DNA of 64,000 nt from an uncultured Pseudomonadales bacterium. GTDB taxonomy: Bacteria; Pseudomonadota; Gammaproteobacteria; Pseudomonadales; Azotimanducaceae. Made by a program: the position numbers and the translations under genes. Where the stretch lies: assembly GCA_958296405.1 (NCBI GenBank), contig OY282519.1:62001-126000 (forward strand), written 5' to 3'. A model generated the notes under the pieces. That model saw nothing but the letters and a program-made list of their open reading frames with translations, did not search any database and was not told where the DNA came from. Positions 8,772 to 18,236 of the stretch are shown here, in pieces. The first letter of the stretch is position 1. Every line of letters starts with the position of its first letter.

Positions 8772-9383
8772 CTATTGCATCGAGATGGCGGTCTGGAACG
8801 CGGGCCGCGCCGTGATGCGCTCCACGTACCCCGACAGGCTCGTCATCTCGTCGGCGACGCAGCCCATGCGATTGCTCATGAAGCAAGCGTGGCCGAGCAT
8901 CACGTCCGCGGCGGAGAAATCGCCGATGAGGTAATCCTTGCCGGCCAACGCCTCATCCACCGGCGCCAACGCCTTGCCGAGCAAGCGCTGCGCCTGGCCG
9001 AGCACGGTGGCGTCGCGGCGCTCCGGCGGCAGCAACAGGGTTTGCACCACAATGGTGTTCACCGGCGGCATCACCATGCCTTCGCAATAGTGGAACCATT
9101 GCAAGTAAGCAGGGTAGGTCGGCGCGTCCACAGCCGGCTTCAGCCCGCCGTTGCGATGTCGTTCCAAGATGTACTCGACGATGGCGCCGGATTCGTAGAT
9201 GCGCACGTCGCCGTCGTCCAGCACCGGCACCCGGCCCAAAGGATGGCGCGAGCGGTGCGCGTCGGACTTCAAGTCCTTCGGGTGGAAGGCCATCTTGTTC
9301 ACCTCGTAAGGCAGCCCAAGCTCCTCGAGCAACCAAATGATGCGGCCGGCGCGGGAATTGGGGGCAAAGTGGACTGTCAGCAT
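8772..9383 (-). CDS. Glutathione S-transferase family protein (second copy)
   Basis: 203 residues with the GST fold: TVHFAPNSRAGRIIWLLEELGLPYEV at the start, the cis-proline loop GRVPVLDDGDVRIYESGAIVEYIL, and a helical C-terminal domain including YLIGDFSAADVMLGHA, the usual capping motif. It is only distantly similar to the neighbouring 205-residue protein, so the two are probably different subfamilies rather than a recent duplication. The gap to the next gene is 36 bases on the same strand, which suggests cotranscription. It is divergent from the M20 hydrolase gene. Confidence 0.87.
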   Translation of the reverse strand: MLTVHFAPNSRAGRIIWLLEELGLPYEVNKMAFHPKDLKSDAHRSRHPLGRVPVLDDGDVRIYESGAIVEYILERHRNGGLKPAVDAPTYPAYLQWFHYCEGMVMPPVNTIVVQTLLLPPERRDATVLGQAQRLLGKALAPVDEALAGKDYLIGDFSAADVMLGHACFMSNRMGCVADEMTSLSGYVERITARPAFQTAISMQ

Positions 9384-9510
9384 CTGTATCTCCCATCACG
9401 TCGATGCGCGGCCTGGCCCGGTGCGGCTGCCGCACCGCGATTCTCCCACACTCGGCGTGGCGGCGACGGTTATGATGGCCGGCTCCCGCCAGCCGCCGTC
9501 TTGCTCGCGC

Positions 9511-10758
9511 ATGGCTTCGCCTCCTCTCGACATGGCCGCGGCGCGGCGCATCATGGCGCGTTGCGACGCCTTGGCGGAATTGTCGGACCTCGCCACAGGC
9601 ATCCGCCGGGTGTATCTCTCCGCCGAGCATCGCCTCGCGAACGAGCGCGTCGGGGCTTGGATGCGCGAGGCTGGCATGGCGGTGTGGCAGGACGCCGCCG
9701 GCAGCATCTGGGGCCGCTACGCGGGCAGCGTCGAGGACGCGCCGGCGCTGGTGGTCGGCTCGCATCTGGACACGGTGCCCAACGCCGGCCGCTACGACGG
9801 CATCTTGGGGGTGTTGCTGGGCATCGCTGCCGTCGAAGCGCTGAACGCCCAAGCGCGGCGGCTGCCGTTTCCCGTCGAGGTGGTGGGATTCGGCGAAGAA
9901 GAAGGCGTGCGCTTCGGCACCACCCTCATCACCAGCCGCGCCTTCGCCGGTGCCTGGGATGCCAACTGGCTCACCCTGCGCGACGCTGCCGACGTGGACT
10001 TGGCGGCCGCCATGAAGGGTTTCGGTTTGCCCCCCGAGGCGGCTGCGGACGCGAGCCGCGCCGCCAACCCCCCGTTCGCCTATCTGGAGCCCCACATCGA
10101 GCAAGGGCCGGTGCTGGAAGACCGCAACTTGCCGCTTGGCGTAGTGAACGCCATCGTCGGTTGCCGGCGGTTTCTGGCGCGGGTGGACGGGGCGGCGGGG
10201 CACGCCGGCACCATGCCCATGCGCCTGCGGCGCGACGCCTTGGCCGGCGCCGCGGAAGCGGTGACGAGGCTCGAGGCGCTGGCGCGGCGGCGCGACGCGG
10301 TGGCGACGGTTGGGCAACTGTCTTGCCTGCCGGGCGCAGTCAACGTGGTGCCGGGCACGGTGGAGTTCGCCGTGGACGTGCGGGCGGGGGACGACGCCCG
10401 CCGGGACGCGCTGGTGGCCGAGTTCGAGGCCGAACTCACCGGCCTCTGCGCGGCGCGCAACCTAGTTCTAAGCTGGCGCGAAACCCACAACGCCGGCGCC
10501 GCGCAATGCGCTCCGTGGCTTCAGGCCGCGTTCTCCGCTGTGCTGCGCGAACTCGGCACCGAACCCTTGAGCCTCGACAGCGGCGCCGGCCACGATGCGA
10601 TGGCCGTGGCGGAGCTCTGCGACGTAGGCATGTTGTTCATCCGCTGCGCCGGGGGCGTGAGCCATCATCCAGATGAGTCGGTGACGGCCGCAGACGTGGC
10701 TTGGGCGCTCACGGCGCTGCAACGGACGCTGGAGCACATCGCCCAGACGCGGGCGTGA
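9511..10758 (+). CDS. M20-family Zn amidohydrolase (allantoate amidohydrolase / N-carbamoyl amino acid hydrolase type)
   Basis: A binuclear metal amidohydrolase of 415 residues. The signature ligands are visible: GSHLDTVPNAGRYDG (His and Asp), the GEEEGVRFG glutamates, PHIEQGPVLE (His) and the late SGAGHDAM (His). The dimerisation domain contains GHAGTMPMRLRRDAL. Characterised relatives release ammonia from allantoate or ureidoglycine, or hydrolyse N-carbamoyl amino acids, in purine and pyrimidine nitrogen salvage. No other allantoin genes are adjacent, so the substrate is open. The ATG at 9511 is chosen because the following residues match the usual N-terminus. ATG at 9472/9475 or 9532 is possible, and none has a strong ribosome site. 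Confidence 0.87.
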   Translation: MASPPLDMAAARRIMARCDALAELSDLATGIRRVYLSAEHRLANERVGAWMREAGMAVWQDAAGSIWGRYAGSVEDAPALVVGSHLDTVPNAGRYDGILGVLLGIAAVEALNAQARRLPFPVEVVGFGEEEGVRFGTTLITSRAFAGAWDANWLTLRDAADVDLAAAMKGFGLPPEAAADASRAANPPFAYLEPHIEQGPVLEDRNLPLGVVNAIVGCRRFLARVDGAAGHAGTMPMRLRRDALAGAAEAVTRLEALARRRDAVATVGQLSCLPGAVNVVPGTVEFAVDVRAGDDARRDALVAEFEAELTGLCAARNLVLSWRETHNAGAAQCAPWLQAAFSAVLRELGTEPLSLDSGAGHDAMAVAELCDVGMLFIRCAGGVSHHPDESVTAADVAWALTALQRTLEHIAQTRA

Positions 10759-10779
10759 GCGGCAGGGCGCCGCGCCGCC

Positions 10780-11445
10780 TCAAGCCGGCGGCGAACTCCA
10801 CTCCCGGCATGCAACCACGATGCGCACCCCTTGGCGCGTCGCCTCGATGCGGCCCGGCAACGCCTGCCCGCCGACATCGCGCCACGACGTGACTGCAACG
10901 CGCCAGCCAAGCTGCTCGAACACGCCATGCCCATGCACCCGCACCGGCCAGCTTGGCGCCGGACGCCCGGTCACCCAAGCGGAGAAGGCGTCCAGCGGCG
11001 CGGACCAGCCGAGTTCTCGCTGCATCAACGCCGCGGCGTCGCCATCGAAGACGGCGACGCCGCGCACATTCACCAGCGTCAGCCCGCCGCCGGCGCCGAT
11101 GAGCCGCGTGCGGCCCTGGCCGAGGGGGCCCCACAAATCGACTTCAAAGCCGGCCGCGAATTGGCGCCAGAAGAAACTGCCGGATTGGGCGCGGCCATCC
11201 TGCGACACGCTGAAGCGGCCACGCAGGTCGAACGCCACCTCGCCGGAAGGCGCCGGCGGCGCCATGCGGATGGCACAGGCACCGGACAGCAAGGCCGCCG
11301 CGAGCGCCACGCCGAGGCGGCGCCAAGCCGCCAATCGATGGCGAAGCGACGCCCGATTGCCACGCCGCGCCGGGCGCAGCCGGCTGGCGCCGGCAGGGCA
11401 AGGCCATTGCCGCCCATCTGCTATGATTGCCGTTTCGCGCTTCAA
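10780..11445 (-). CDS. lolB: Outer-membrane lipoprotein LolB (lipoprotein insertase)
   Basis: LolB receives lipoproteins from periplasmic LolA and inserts them in the outer membrane. The lipobox LLSGAC ends at Cys57, followed by a compact domain with FDLRGRFSVSQDGRAQSGSFFWRQ and WSAPLDAFSAWVTGRPAPSWP, typical of the family. The gene is divergent from hemA, the usual gammaproteobacterial arrangement. The start is uncertain. The ATG at 11445 gives an unusually long 56-residue signal region and leaves only 17 bases to hemA. A TTG at 11334 would give a normal 19-residue lipoprotein signal and leave room for divergent promoters. The mature domain is secure; the exact N-terminus is not. Confidence 0.85.
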   Translation of the reverse strand: MKRETAIIADGRQWPCPAGASRLRPARRGNRASLRHRLAAWRRLGVALAAALLSGACAIRMAPPAPSGEVAFDLRGRFSVSQDGRAQSGSFFWRQFAAGFEVDLWGPLGQGRTRLIGAGGGLTLVNVRGVAVFDGDAAALMQRELGWSAPLDAFSAWVTGRPAPSWPVRVHGHGVFEQLGWRVAVTSWRDVGGQALPGRIEATRQGVRIVVACREWSSPPA

Positions 11446-11462
11446 CCTCGCCTAACTCCTAC

Positions 11463-12710
11463 ATGCCACTATTGGCTTACGGCGTCAGCTTTCGCATGGC
11501 GGCCATCGAACTTCGCGAGCGCTTGGCGTTTCCTCAGGAAGTCGCCGGCAGCGCTTTGGCCGACCTGCGCGCGCAGGCGGCGCCCGTCGCCGAGGCAGCC
11601 ATCCTGTCCACCTGCAACCGCACCGAAATCTATTGTGCGCTAGACCACGCCGATCAGGAACCCGTGGCGCAGTGGATGGCCGCGCACCGCGGCGTCGCGC
11701 TCCATGAACTCGATGGCGTCAGCTACGCGCTGTGGAATCGGGATGCGGCGCAGCATTTGATGCGCGTTGCCGCGGGGCTGGATTCGCAAGCGTTCGGCGA
11801 GCCGCAGATCTTGGGCCAAGTGAAGGCTGCCTACGATCTCGCCCGCGCCGCCGGCACGTTGGGGCCAGAACTCAATCTGCTCGCGCAAACCACTTTCAAT
11901 GTCGCCAAGCGCGTGCGCACAGAGACGGACATCGGCAAGCACCCGGTATCGGTCGCCTACGCGGCGGTGGCGATGGCGCAGCGCTTGTTCGGGGGATTGG
12001 CCGACGCCCGCGCCCTGCTGGTGGGCGCTGGGGAGACCATCGAACTCGTGGCGCGCCACCTGCGCAAGGCCGGCGTCGGCGCGATGAGCATCGCCAACCG
12101 CACGCCGGAGCGGGCTCGCCACTTGGCCCAAGCGATGGATGCCGAGGCGCTGGCGCTGGATGACATCGCCACCCGGCTGGCGGGGTTCGACATCGTGATC
12201 AGCGGCACCAGCGCCCCGCATCACATCATTCCCAAATGCGTCGTGCAAAACGCGGCGCGGCAACGGCGGCGGCCCTTGTTCCTCGTCGACCTCGCCGTGC
12301 CGCGCGACATCGACCCGGCGGCGAACGCCTTGGACCAAGTGTGCCTCCGCTCCATCGATGATCTGACGGCCATCGTCAACGAGAATGGCGCGGCGCGGCG
12401 CGAGCAGGCGCAGCGGGCGGAAGCCCTCATCGAAGCGGGCGCGGCGCGGCATGAGCGGGAACGCCGCGTGCAGGGGGAAGCGCTGCTGCGCGAAGTGCGC
12501 CGGCAGGCCGACGCCATGCGCGACGCCGCGGCGGCGCAGGCACAAAGGCGCTTGCGCCAAGGCGAACCGGCAGCTGACGTGCTGGCGCGGCTGGCGCGCG
12601 ATCTCACCAACAAGCTCATGCACGCGCCCACCGCGGCGATCCGCACTGCCTCGGCCGAAGCGCGGGGAGACCTGTTGGAGTGCGCCCGCACCTTGTACGA
12701 CTTGGATTGA
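11463..12710 (+). CDS. hemA: Glutamyl-tRNA reductase
   Basis: First committed step of C5 tetrapyrrole synthesis: reduces Glu-tRNA(Glu) to glutamate-1-semialdehyde with NADPH. The 415-residue product has the catalytic cysteine in [10 protein letters not shown] (about residue 50), the NADPH domain with [20 protein letters not shown], and the helical dimerisation domain at the C-terminus. The start at 11463 ([13 protein letters not shown]) matches the family pattern; an upstream in-frame ATG at 11427 adds unrelated residues. It heads a run with prfA, prmC and moeB with very short or overlapping junctions, so it is likely an operon. The regulatory site would lie in the short region shared with lolB. 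Confidence 0.95.
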   Translation: MPLLAYGVSFRMAAIELRERLAFPQEVAGSALADLRAQAAPVAEAAILSTCNRTEIYCALDHADQEPVAQWMAAHRGVALHELDGVSYALWNRDAAQHLMRVAAGLDSQAFGEPQILGQVKAAYDLARAAGTLGPELNLLAQTTFNVAKRVRTETDIGKHPVSVAYAAVAMAQRLFGGLADARALLVGAGETIELVARHLRKAGVGAMSIANRTPERARHLAQAMDAEALALDDIATRLAGFDIVISGTSAPHHIIPKCVVQNAARQRRRPLFLVDLAVPRDIDPAANALDQVCLRSIDDLTAIVNENGAARREQAQRAEALIEAGAARHERERRVQGEALLREVRRQADAMRDAAAAQAQRRLRQGEPAADVLARLARDLTNKLMHAPTAAIRTASAEARGDLLECARTLYDLD

Positions 12711-12714
12711 TGCG

Positions 12715-13803
12715 GTGCTCTCCGCGTCCATCATCGCCAAGCTTGACGACGTGGCGCGGCGTCACGAGGAACTGGCGCTGTTGCTGGCCGAGCCAGAGGC
12801 CGCGGCAGACCGCACCCGCTACGCCCTGTTGATGAAGGAGTTCGCGGAGCTTGCGCCCATCACCGCCGCCCACGGTGACCTGAAGCGGCGCGAAGCCGAG
12901 CTTCACTCCGCGCAGGCGCTGCTGGACGACGACGATCCGGAACTGCGGGAGCTCGCCCGGGCTGACATCGACGCCCTGAACACCGAGCTCAAGCGAGCGG
13001 AACGCGAACTGGCGGGCTTTCTGGTGCCGCCGGACGCGGATGACGCCTGCGATGCTTTCTTGGAGATTCGCGCCGGCACCGGCGGCGACGAGGCGGCCCT
13101 GTTCGCCGGCGACCTGTTCCGCATGTATGCCCGCTACGCGGACCGGCGCGGCTGGCGCCTAGAGCGGCTCTCGGAGCGCAACGGCGAGCGGGGCGGCTAC
13201 AAAGAGGTGATCTCCCGCGTGGCCGGCAACGACGTGTTCTCGCGGCTCAAGTTCGAGTCTGGCGCACACCGCGTGCAGCGCGTGCCGGAAACGGAATCCG
13301 CTGGGCGCATCCACACTTCCGCCTGCACCGTGGCGGTGTTGCCCGAACAGCCGGAGGTGGCGGAGGTGGAGATCGATCCCAAGGCGCTGCGCATGGACAC
13401 CTTTCGCGCCTCCGGGGCCGGCGGGCAGCACGTCAACAAGACAGACTCGGCGGTGCGCCTGACGCATTTGCCCACCGGCATCAGCGTGGAGTGTCAAGAC
13501 GAACGCTCGCAGCACAAGAACCGCGCCCGGGCGCTGTCGCTGTTGAGCGCCAGGCTCACGGCGCAAGCCCGCGCAGCGCAGCGCGCCGAACGCGCCGAAA
13601 CCCGCCGCAACCTCGTCGGTTCGGGCGATCGCTCCGAGCGCATCCGCACCTACAACTTCTCCGAGCGGCGCGTGACGGATCATCGCATCAACCTCGCCCT
13701 GTACCGCTTGGACGACATTCTCGCTGGGGACTTGGACGCGCTGGTGGAGCCCTTGGCGCGCGAACACCACGCGGACCAGCTTGCGGCACTCCGCGAACCG
13801 TGA
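12715..13803 (+). CDS. prfA: Peptide chain release factor 1
   Basis: Recognises UAA and UAG stop codons and triggers peptide release. The 362-residue product has the universally conserved GGQ loop ([19 protein letters not shown]) and the decoding domain with [22 protein letters not shown]. The tripeptide anticodon position reads P-E-T where most RF1 proteins have P-A-T or P-V-T. The start is the GTG at 12715, four bases after the hemA stop, giving [20 protein letters not shown] and a length like the 360 residues of E. coli. Its stop overlaps the prmC start, so the release factor and the enzyme that methylates its GGQ glutamine are translationally coupled. Confidence 0.96.
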   Translation: MLSASIIAKLDDVARRHEELALLLAEPEAAADRTRYALLMKEFAELAPITAAHGDLKRREAELHSAQALLDDDDPELRELARADIDALNTELKRAERELAGFLVPPDADDACDAFLEIRAGTGGDEAALFAGDLFRMYARYADRRGWRLERLSERNGERGGYKEVISRVAGNDVFSRLKFESGAHRVQRVPETESAGRIHTSACTVAVLPEQPEVAEVEIDPKALRMDTFRASGAGGQHVNKTDSAVRLTHLPTGISVECQDERSQHKNRARALSLLSARLTAQARAAQRAERAETRRNLVGSGDRSERIRTYNFSERRVTDHRINLALYRLDDILAGDLDALVEPLAREHHADQLAALREP

Positions 13804-14618
13804 CCGGCGCCGCCAGCGTTGGCGCCTGCTTGGACGCCGCCCGCGCCGCCCTGCCACGCTTGGAGGCCGAGTTGTTGGCCGCGCGGGCATTGGATGTGAC
13901 TGCGAGCGCCCTCTACGCCTTTCCTGAGCGGCCCGCCTCGGCCGCGCGCAGCGCCTGTCTCCGGGCCCTCGTGACGCGGCGCCGGCGCGGCGAGCCCGTG
14001 GCGTACATTCTGGGCCAGTGGGAGTTCTGGAGCCTGCCGATCAAAGTGGACGCGCGCGCGCTCATCCCCCGCCCAGAGACCGAAGGGTTGGTGGCAGCCG
14101 CCCTTGAGCGCACCGGCCCCGCCCCGCGGGTGCTGGACCTGGGCACCGGTTGCGGCGCCATCGCCTTGGCCATCGCCGCGGAACGGCCGGCGGCCGCCGT
14201 GCTCGGCGTGGACAACGACCCGGCCTGCTTGGCGCTCGCCCGCGAGAATGCGCAACGCCTCGGCAGCACCGCTGCGTTTCAACATTCGCACTGGTATGCC
14301 GGCATCGCCAGCGAGTTCGACGTCATCGTGTCCAACCCACCCTATGTCGCCGCCGGCGATCCGCATCTCACGCGGGGAGACCTGCGCTTCGAGCCCAAGA
14401 GCGCGTTGGTGGGCGGGGCGGACGGCTTGGCGGCACTGCGCAGCGTCGTCGGCGGCGCTGCTCCGCACTTGGCCAGCGACGGCTGGCTCATCGTCGAACA
14501 TGGCTGCGATCAGGGCGGGCACACCCGACGCCTGTTCAGTGACGCAGGTTTCGCCAAGGTGACAACGTTGCAGGATGCGGCGGGGCTGCCCCGCGTGACC
14601 TTGGGGCGGCGTTCGTGA
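13800..14618 (+). CDS. prmC: Release factor glutamine methyltransferase
   Basis: Methylates the glutamine of the GGQ motif in RF1 and RF2, using S-adenosylmethionine. The 272-residue protein has a helical N-terminal domain, the SAM motif [16 protein letters not shown] and the catalytic NPPY motif ([14 protein letters not shown]). The GTG start at 13800 overlaps the prfA stop by four bases (GTGA). Its own stop overlaps the moeB start in the same way. The order hemA-prfA-prmC is the conserved gammaproteobacterial one. Confidence 0.95.
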   Translation: MTGAASVGACLDAARAALPRLEAELLAARALDVTASALYAFPERPASAARSACLRALVTRRRRGEPVAYILGQWEFWSLPIKVDARALIPRPETEGLVAAALERTGPAPRVLDLGTGCGAIALAIAAERPAAAVLGVDNDPACLALARENAQRLGSTAAFQHSHWYAGIASEFDVIVSNPPYVAAGDPHLTRGDLRFEPKSALVGGADGLAALRSVVGGAAPHLASDGWLIVEHGCDQGGHTRRLFSDAGFAKVTTLQDAAGLPRVTLGRRS

Positions 14619-15397
14619 ACGACGCACAGCTGTTGCGCTACAGCCGCCAAATCATGCTGCCGGAGTTCGATGTCGCGGGGCAGGAGCGGCTGTTGGGGGC
14701 GCGGGCGTTGATCGTCGGCGTGGGCGGTTTGGGTTCCCCCGCGGCGCTCTATCTGGCCGCCGCCGGCGTCGGGCACTTGACGCTGGCGGACGACGACGTG
14801 GTGGACCTCTCCAACCTGCAGCGCCAAATCGCGCACAGCGAGGCGACCCTCGGCGAGCCGAAGGTGAACTCCGCCGCCCTGTGCATGGCGCGCCTCAACT
14901 CGACGGTGGCGGTGGCGACCATCGCGCACCGTCTCACGGGGGCAGAACTCACTGCGGCCGCGACGGCCGCGGATGTGGTGCTCGACGCGACGGACAACAT
15001 GGCCACCCGCTTCGCCATCAACGATGCCTGCCTCGCCGCCGGCGTGCCGCTGGTGTCTGGCGCCGCCATCCGCATGGAGGGCCAAGTGGCCGTGTTCGAC
15101 CCGCGCCAGGCGGACTCGCCCTGCTACCGCTGCCTGTACGCAGATGCTGCGGAACAAGCGCTCAACTGCGCGGAGAACGGCGTGATGGCACCGCTGGTCG
15201 GCATCGTCGGGGCGACCCAAGCGATGGAAGCGGTGAAGGTGTTGGCCGGCGTTGGCGACACGCTGGCGGGACATCTCCTGTGCCTCGATGCCAAGCGCAT
15301 GGAGTGGCGCAAGTTCCGCTTGCCGAAGAACCCCCGTTGCGCGGCTTGTGGCGCGGCTGCGCCGGCCGCGCAAACGTCGCAAACCGGGCCGCCATGA
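14615..15397 (+). CDS. moeB: ThiF/MoeB-family adenylyltransferase
   Basis: An E1-like enzyme that adenylates the C-terminal glycine of a small sulfur-carrier protein such as MoaD or ThiS. The 260 residues include the nucleotide-binding GVGGLGSPAALYLAAAGVG, the ND-type DATDNMATRFAINDACL, and two CXXC zinc pairs (CYRC and CAAC). No rhodanese domain is fused. GTG start at 14615 overlaps prmC; the stop overlaps the next gene (ATGA). Position after prmC is also seen in other gammaproteobacteria. The partner (molybdopterin or thiamine pathway) is not in the window, so MoeB versus ThiF cannot be fully decided. Confidence 0.88.
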   Translation: MNDAQLLRYSRQIMLPEFDVAGQERLLGARALIVGVGGLGSPAALYLAAAGVGHLTLADDDVVDLSNLQRQIAHSEATLGEPKVNSAALCMARLNSTVAVATIAHRLTGAELTAAATAADVVLDATDNMATRFAINDACLAAGVPLVSGAAIRMEGQVAVFDPRQADSPCYRCLYADAAEQALNCAENGVMAPLVGIVGATQAMEAVKVLAGVGDTLAGHLLCLDAKRMEWRKFRLPKNPRCAACGAAAPAAQTSQTGPP

Positions 15398-16314
15398 CCG
15401 GCCCGCTGCTGCTGACCGGCGCCAACGGCCATCTTGGGCGCTTGGTGATCCGCGCCTTGGCAGAAGATGCCGCCGCCGCGCCAGTGCGCGCCTTGGTGCG
15501 CTCCGAACGGGCGGCCGCCAGCTTGGCGGACTTGCCCGCCGCCGAGCGCCGCGAGGTGCGCATCGTCGATTACGCAGACCGTGCCAGCCTTGCCGCGGCC
15601 GCGAGCGGCGCCAGCGCCGCCATCCACCTTGCCGGCATCTTGAAGGAAACCCGCGCCAACCGTTACCAAGACGCCCATGAACGGCCCGCCGCGGCGCTCG
15701 CGCGGGCATGCGCGGAGGCGGGCGTGGCGCGCATCGTGCATACCAGCATCCACGGGGCGAACGCCGCTTCCGCCAACGGTTGCTTGGCGTCACGCGGACG
15801 CGCCGATGAGATTCTGCTCCAAGGCGCGGCGCCGGCCGTCATCCTGCGCGTGCCGATGGTGCTCGGCCGCGGCGATGCCGCCAGCGCGGGATTGCGCCGC
15901 GAGGCGACCGCCGGCCGTGCGTCACTCGCGCGGGGCGGGGCCACCATCGAGCAACCCATCGCCGCGGCGGATGTGGTGGCGGCGCTGCTCGCGGCGACCC
16001 GCGCCGATGTGCGCGGCAACGCCATCCATGCCTTGGGCGGCCCAGAGGCGCTGACGCACCGTGAACTGGTGGCGCGGGTGGCAGCCATCCTAGGCTGTGA
16101 GGTGTCCTTCCGCACCATCCCGCTCTTTGCCGCGCGCGCCTTCGCATGGCTGGCGGAAACGCTGGCGGCGGATCCGCCGCTCACCCGCGACATGCTCGGC
16201 GTGTTGGAGCAAGATGACGTGATTGATCCAGAACCTGCCTGCGCGGCACTCGGCATCGCGCTCACGCCGCTCGACGCCGCCTTGCGCGCCGCTTTCGCGG
16301 AGGACGCCCCATGA
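15394..16314 (+). CDS. Atypical short-chain dehydrogenase / NAD(P)-binding epimerase-like protein
   Basis: 306 residues with an extended Rossmann fold: LLLTGANGHLGRLVIRAL is the glycine-rich NAD(P) loop, and AAIHLAGILKETRANRYQD and RIVHTSIHGANAAS occupy the positions of the beta4 and catalytic strands. The normal Tyr-x-x-x-Lys pair is not obvious, which is usual for atypical SDR and complex I NDUFA9-like members that bind nucleotide without a standard reaction. The start is ATG 15394, overlapping the moeB stop. The stop overlaps the following membrane protein gene, so all three are probably one transcript. The substrate is unknown. Confidence 0.75.
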   Translation: MTGPLLLTGANGHLGRLVIRALAEDAAAAPVRALVRSERAAASLADLPAAERREVRIVDYADRASLAAAASGASAAIHLAGILKETRANRYQDAHERPAAALARACAEAGVARIVHTSIHGANAASANGCLASRGRADEILLQGAAPAVILRVPMVLGRGDAASAGLRREATAGRASLARGGATIEQPIAAADVVAALLAATRADVRGNAIHALGGPEALTHRELVARVAAILGCEVSFRTIPLFAARAFAWLAETLAADPPLTRDMLGVLEQDDVIDPEPACAALGIALTPLDAALRAAFAEDAP

Positions 16315-17270
16315 CGACCACGAGCGCCGGCCACGCGCCGCCCAAGTCTCCCCTCTGGCAGCGGGCGCTCCTTTGGCTCATCACCATCGGCTGCTTCGCA
16401 TGGCTCTACACGCGCATCGACGCCGCCGCGGCGCGCCAAGGCGCCACCGCGGCCAGCTACCTGCTGGACACTTTCGCGAACGTGTCTTGGGGGCCGTGGC
16501 TGGCGCTGATGATCCCCTACTCCGCGTTCTTCTTCTTGGTGGATTCAACGGTGGTGTGGCGCGTCGTGAGTTGGTTCAACGCGCGCGTGCCGTGGACGAG
16601 CATCCTGCCCATCCGCGCCAGCGCCTACATCATCTCCATCGTGAACGAGCAAGTGGGCAAGGGCGCGATGGCGCTGTACCTCAATCGGCGCGACGGCGTG
16701 CCAGGCTGGGAGGTCGGCTCGTCAATGCTCTTCATCATGTTCTGCGAGCTGCTCTACCTCACCTTCTGGGCCAATGTCGGCTACCTGTTCGCCCACGACA
16801 CGCTGCCGCCGCAATTCGCCTTGGTGCCGTGGATTGGCGCCGGCGTGCTCGCCATATTCGTGGCTTGGGTGGCTTACTTCCGCGGCGCGGTGAAACTCGG
16901 CGTCGGCCTGCGCGAGCGGCCCATGCTGAAGGCGTTCCGCGAGGCATCGCCGCTGCGCTACATCATCGTCGCGGCGATCCGAACGCCGGCGTTGCTCGGC
17001 GCCGTGGTCGTCTACACGTTGGCGCTGCGGCTATTCGGCGTGCCGGCATCGTTTCTCGACATGCTCGGCGTGTTGCCTGTCATCTTCTTCGCCGCCGCCA
17101 TTCCAACCCCGATGCGCGCCGCGGCGATCACCATCTGGGTAGTCCTGTTCCCAGCCAACGAAGCGGCGCTCTCCGCCTTCGGTTTGGTGATGCACAACTT
17201 CTTCATCTTCTTCAACGCCGCCATCGGGTTGGCGTTCCTGCGCCGCGCCAACCGGGAGTTGTTCGGCTGA
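16311..17270 (+). CDS. Multi-pass membrane protein (UPF0104 / LPG-synthase-TM-like)
   Basis: 319 residues with about eight hydrophobic segments, for example ALLWLITIGCFAWLY, LALMIPYSAFFFLVDSTVV, MLFIMFCELLYLTFW, WIGAGVLAIFVAWVAYF and LGVLPVIFFAAAIPTP. Features such as RASAYIISIVNEQVGKGAMALYL and the late GVLPVIFFAAAIPTPMRAAA resemble the membrane domain of lysylphosphatidylglycerol synthase-like flippases (UPF0104). It has no soluble aminoacyl-transfer domain. ATG start overlaps the preceding dehydrogenase-like gene. Function is unknown; a lipid or polyprenyl transport role is only a family-based guess. Confidence 0.6.
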   Translation: MTTTSAGHAPPKSPLWQRALLWLITIGCFAWLYTRIDAAAARQGATAASYLLDTFANVSWGPWLALMIPYSAFFFLVDSTVVWRVVSWFNARVPWTSILPIRASAYIISIVNEQVGKGAMALYLNRRDGVPGWEVGSSMLFIMFCELLYLTFWANVGYLFAHDTLPPQFALVPWIGAGVLAIFVAWVAYFRGAVKLGVGLRERPMLKAFREASPLRYIIVAAIRTPALLGAVVVYTLALRLFGVPASFLDMLGVLPVIFFAAAIPTPMRAAAITIWVVLFPANEAALSAFGLVMHNFFIFFNAAIGLAFLRRANRELFG

Positions 17271-17309
17271 CGCAGCGGCGGGCGGGCTTGGCAGGCGCGG
17301 CTGCTGTGT

Positions 17310-18092
17310 CTACCGCATCTGCCACGCCGGCGGGCGGCGCTCGGCAAACGCCTTGGCACCCTCCACGGCGTCTTCAGACGACCAGACAGATTCGATGAGC
17401 ATGGCGCCCATGCGACGGGCGTAATCCACGGGCAGTTCCAACCCCAAGTGCGCGAGCTTGCGCGTGGCGCGCACCGCCAGCGGGGCGTTGGCGACAATCG
17501 TTTCGCCCATCTCGACGGCCGTGTCCAAGATCTCCGCGCGGGGAACGACGCGGCTCACCAAACCCATGCGCAGCGCTTCGTCCGCCGCCACCGGCTCGCC
17601 GGACAGCAGCAGCCACATCGCGTTCGACAGCCCGACGAGACGCGGCAGGTTGAACGAGCCGCCGGGCGGGCAAAGCCCCACCTTCACCTCCGCCAACGCC
17701 ATCCGGGCGCCCTCGGCGCAAATGCGCACGTCGCAGGTGAGCGCCTTCTCCAGCCCGCCGCCATAGGCAGCGCCGTTGATGGCGCAGATGGTGGGCTTGC
17801 CGTGATCCGCGGCGATGCGCTCGAAGCGGGAAATCGGGCTCGTGCCCGCGCTCGCCCCCGTGGCGGCGGCGACGCCCTGCTCGGCGGCCTCCTTCAGGTC
17901 CAACCCGGCGCAGAAGGCGCGATCGCCGGCGCCGGTGTAGATGCCGAGCCAGACGTCGTCGTCTTGGACGAACTCAGCCTCCGCGGCGCGCAAATCCGCC
18001 GACAGCTCGCGCCCCAGCGCATTCATCCGCTCCGGGCGATTGAGCGTGATGATCGCGAGGCGACCGCGTTTCTCATAGTTGACATAGGCCAC
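17310..18092 (-). CDS. Enoyl-CoA hydratase/isomerase family protein
   Basis: Crotonase-fold protein, 260 residues. The oxyanion-hole segments are present: RAFCAGLDLKEAAEQG for the first and AINGAAYGGGLEKALTCDVRI for the second. The region ALAEVKVGLCPPGGSFNLPRLVG contains Glu where hydratases place one catalytic acid. A C-terminal trimerisation helix follows. Substrate is unclear; beta-oxidation or branched-chain acyl-CoA are both possible. The frame is open to 18194, but family similarity begins at AYVNYEKRGRLAIITLNRPERMNAL, so the GTG at 18092 is chosen. ATG at 18134 is an alternative. It is convergent with the membrane protein gene. Confidence 0.85.
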   Translation of the reverse strand: MAYVNYEKRGRLAIITLNRPERMNALGRELSADLRAAEAEFVQDDDVWLGIYTGAGDRAFCAGLDLKEAAEQGVAAATGASAGTSPISRFERIAADHGKPTICAINGAAYGGGLEKALTCDVRICAEGARMALAEVKVGLCPPGGSFNLPRLVGLSNAMWLLLSGEPVAADEALRMGLVSRVVPRAEILDTAVEMGETIVANAPLAVRATRKLAHLGLELPVDYARRMGAMLIESVWSSEDAVEGAKAFAERRPPAWQMR

Positions 18093-18236
18093 AAGCAACG
18101 TCCCACAAGCCTTGAAGGCGCATGATTGTCGCATGGCTGCGCCGAACGGCCGGCACGCGCCGCGAGCCGGTCGGCGGGGGGCGGCTCGCCGCATCTGGCC
18201 GTTTTCAACCCCGCGCCGCAGCAGGGCACCGATGGG

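Noticed and set aside
8520-10676. 718-codon plus-strand frame spanning two GST genes and part of the M20 hydrolase
   Set aside because: It crosses three recognised genes and has shadow-like composition.
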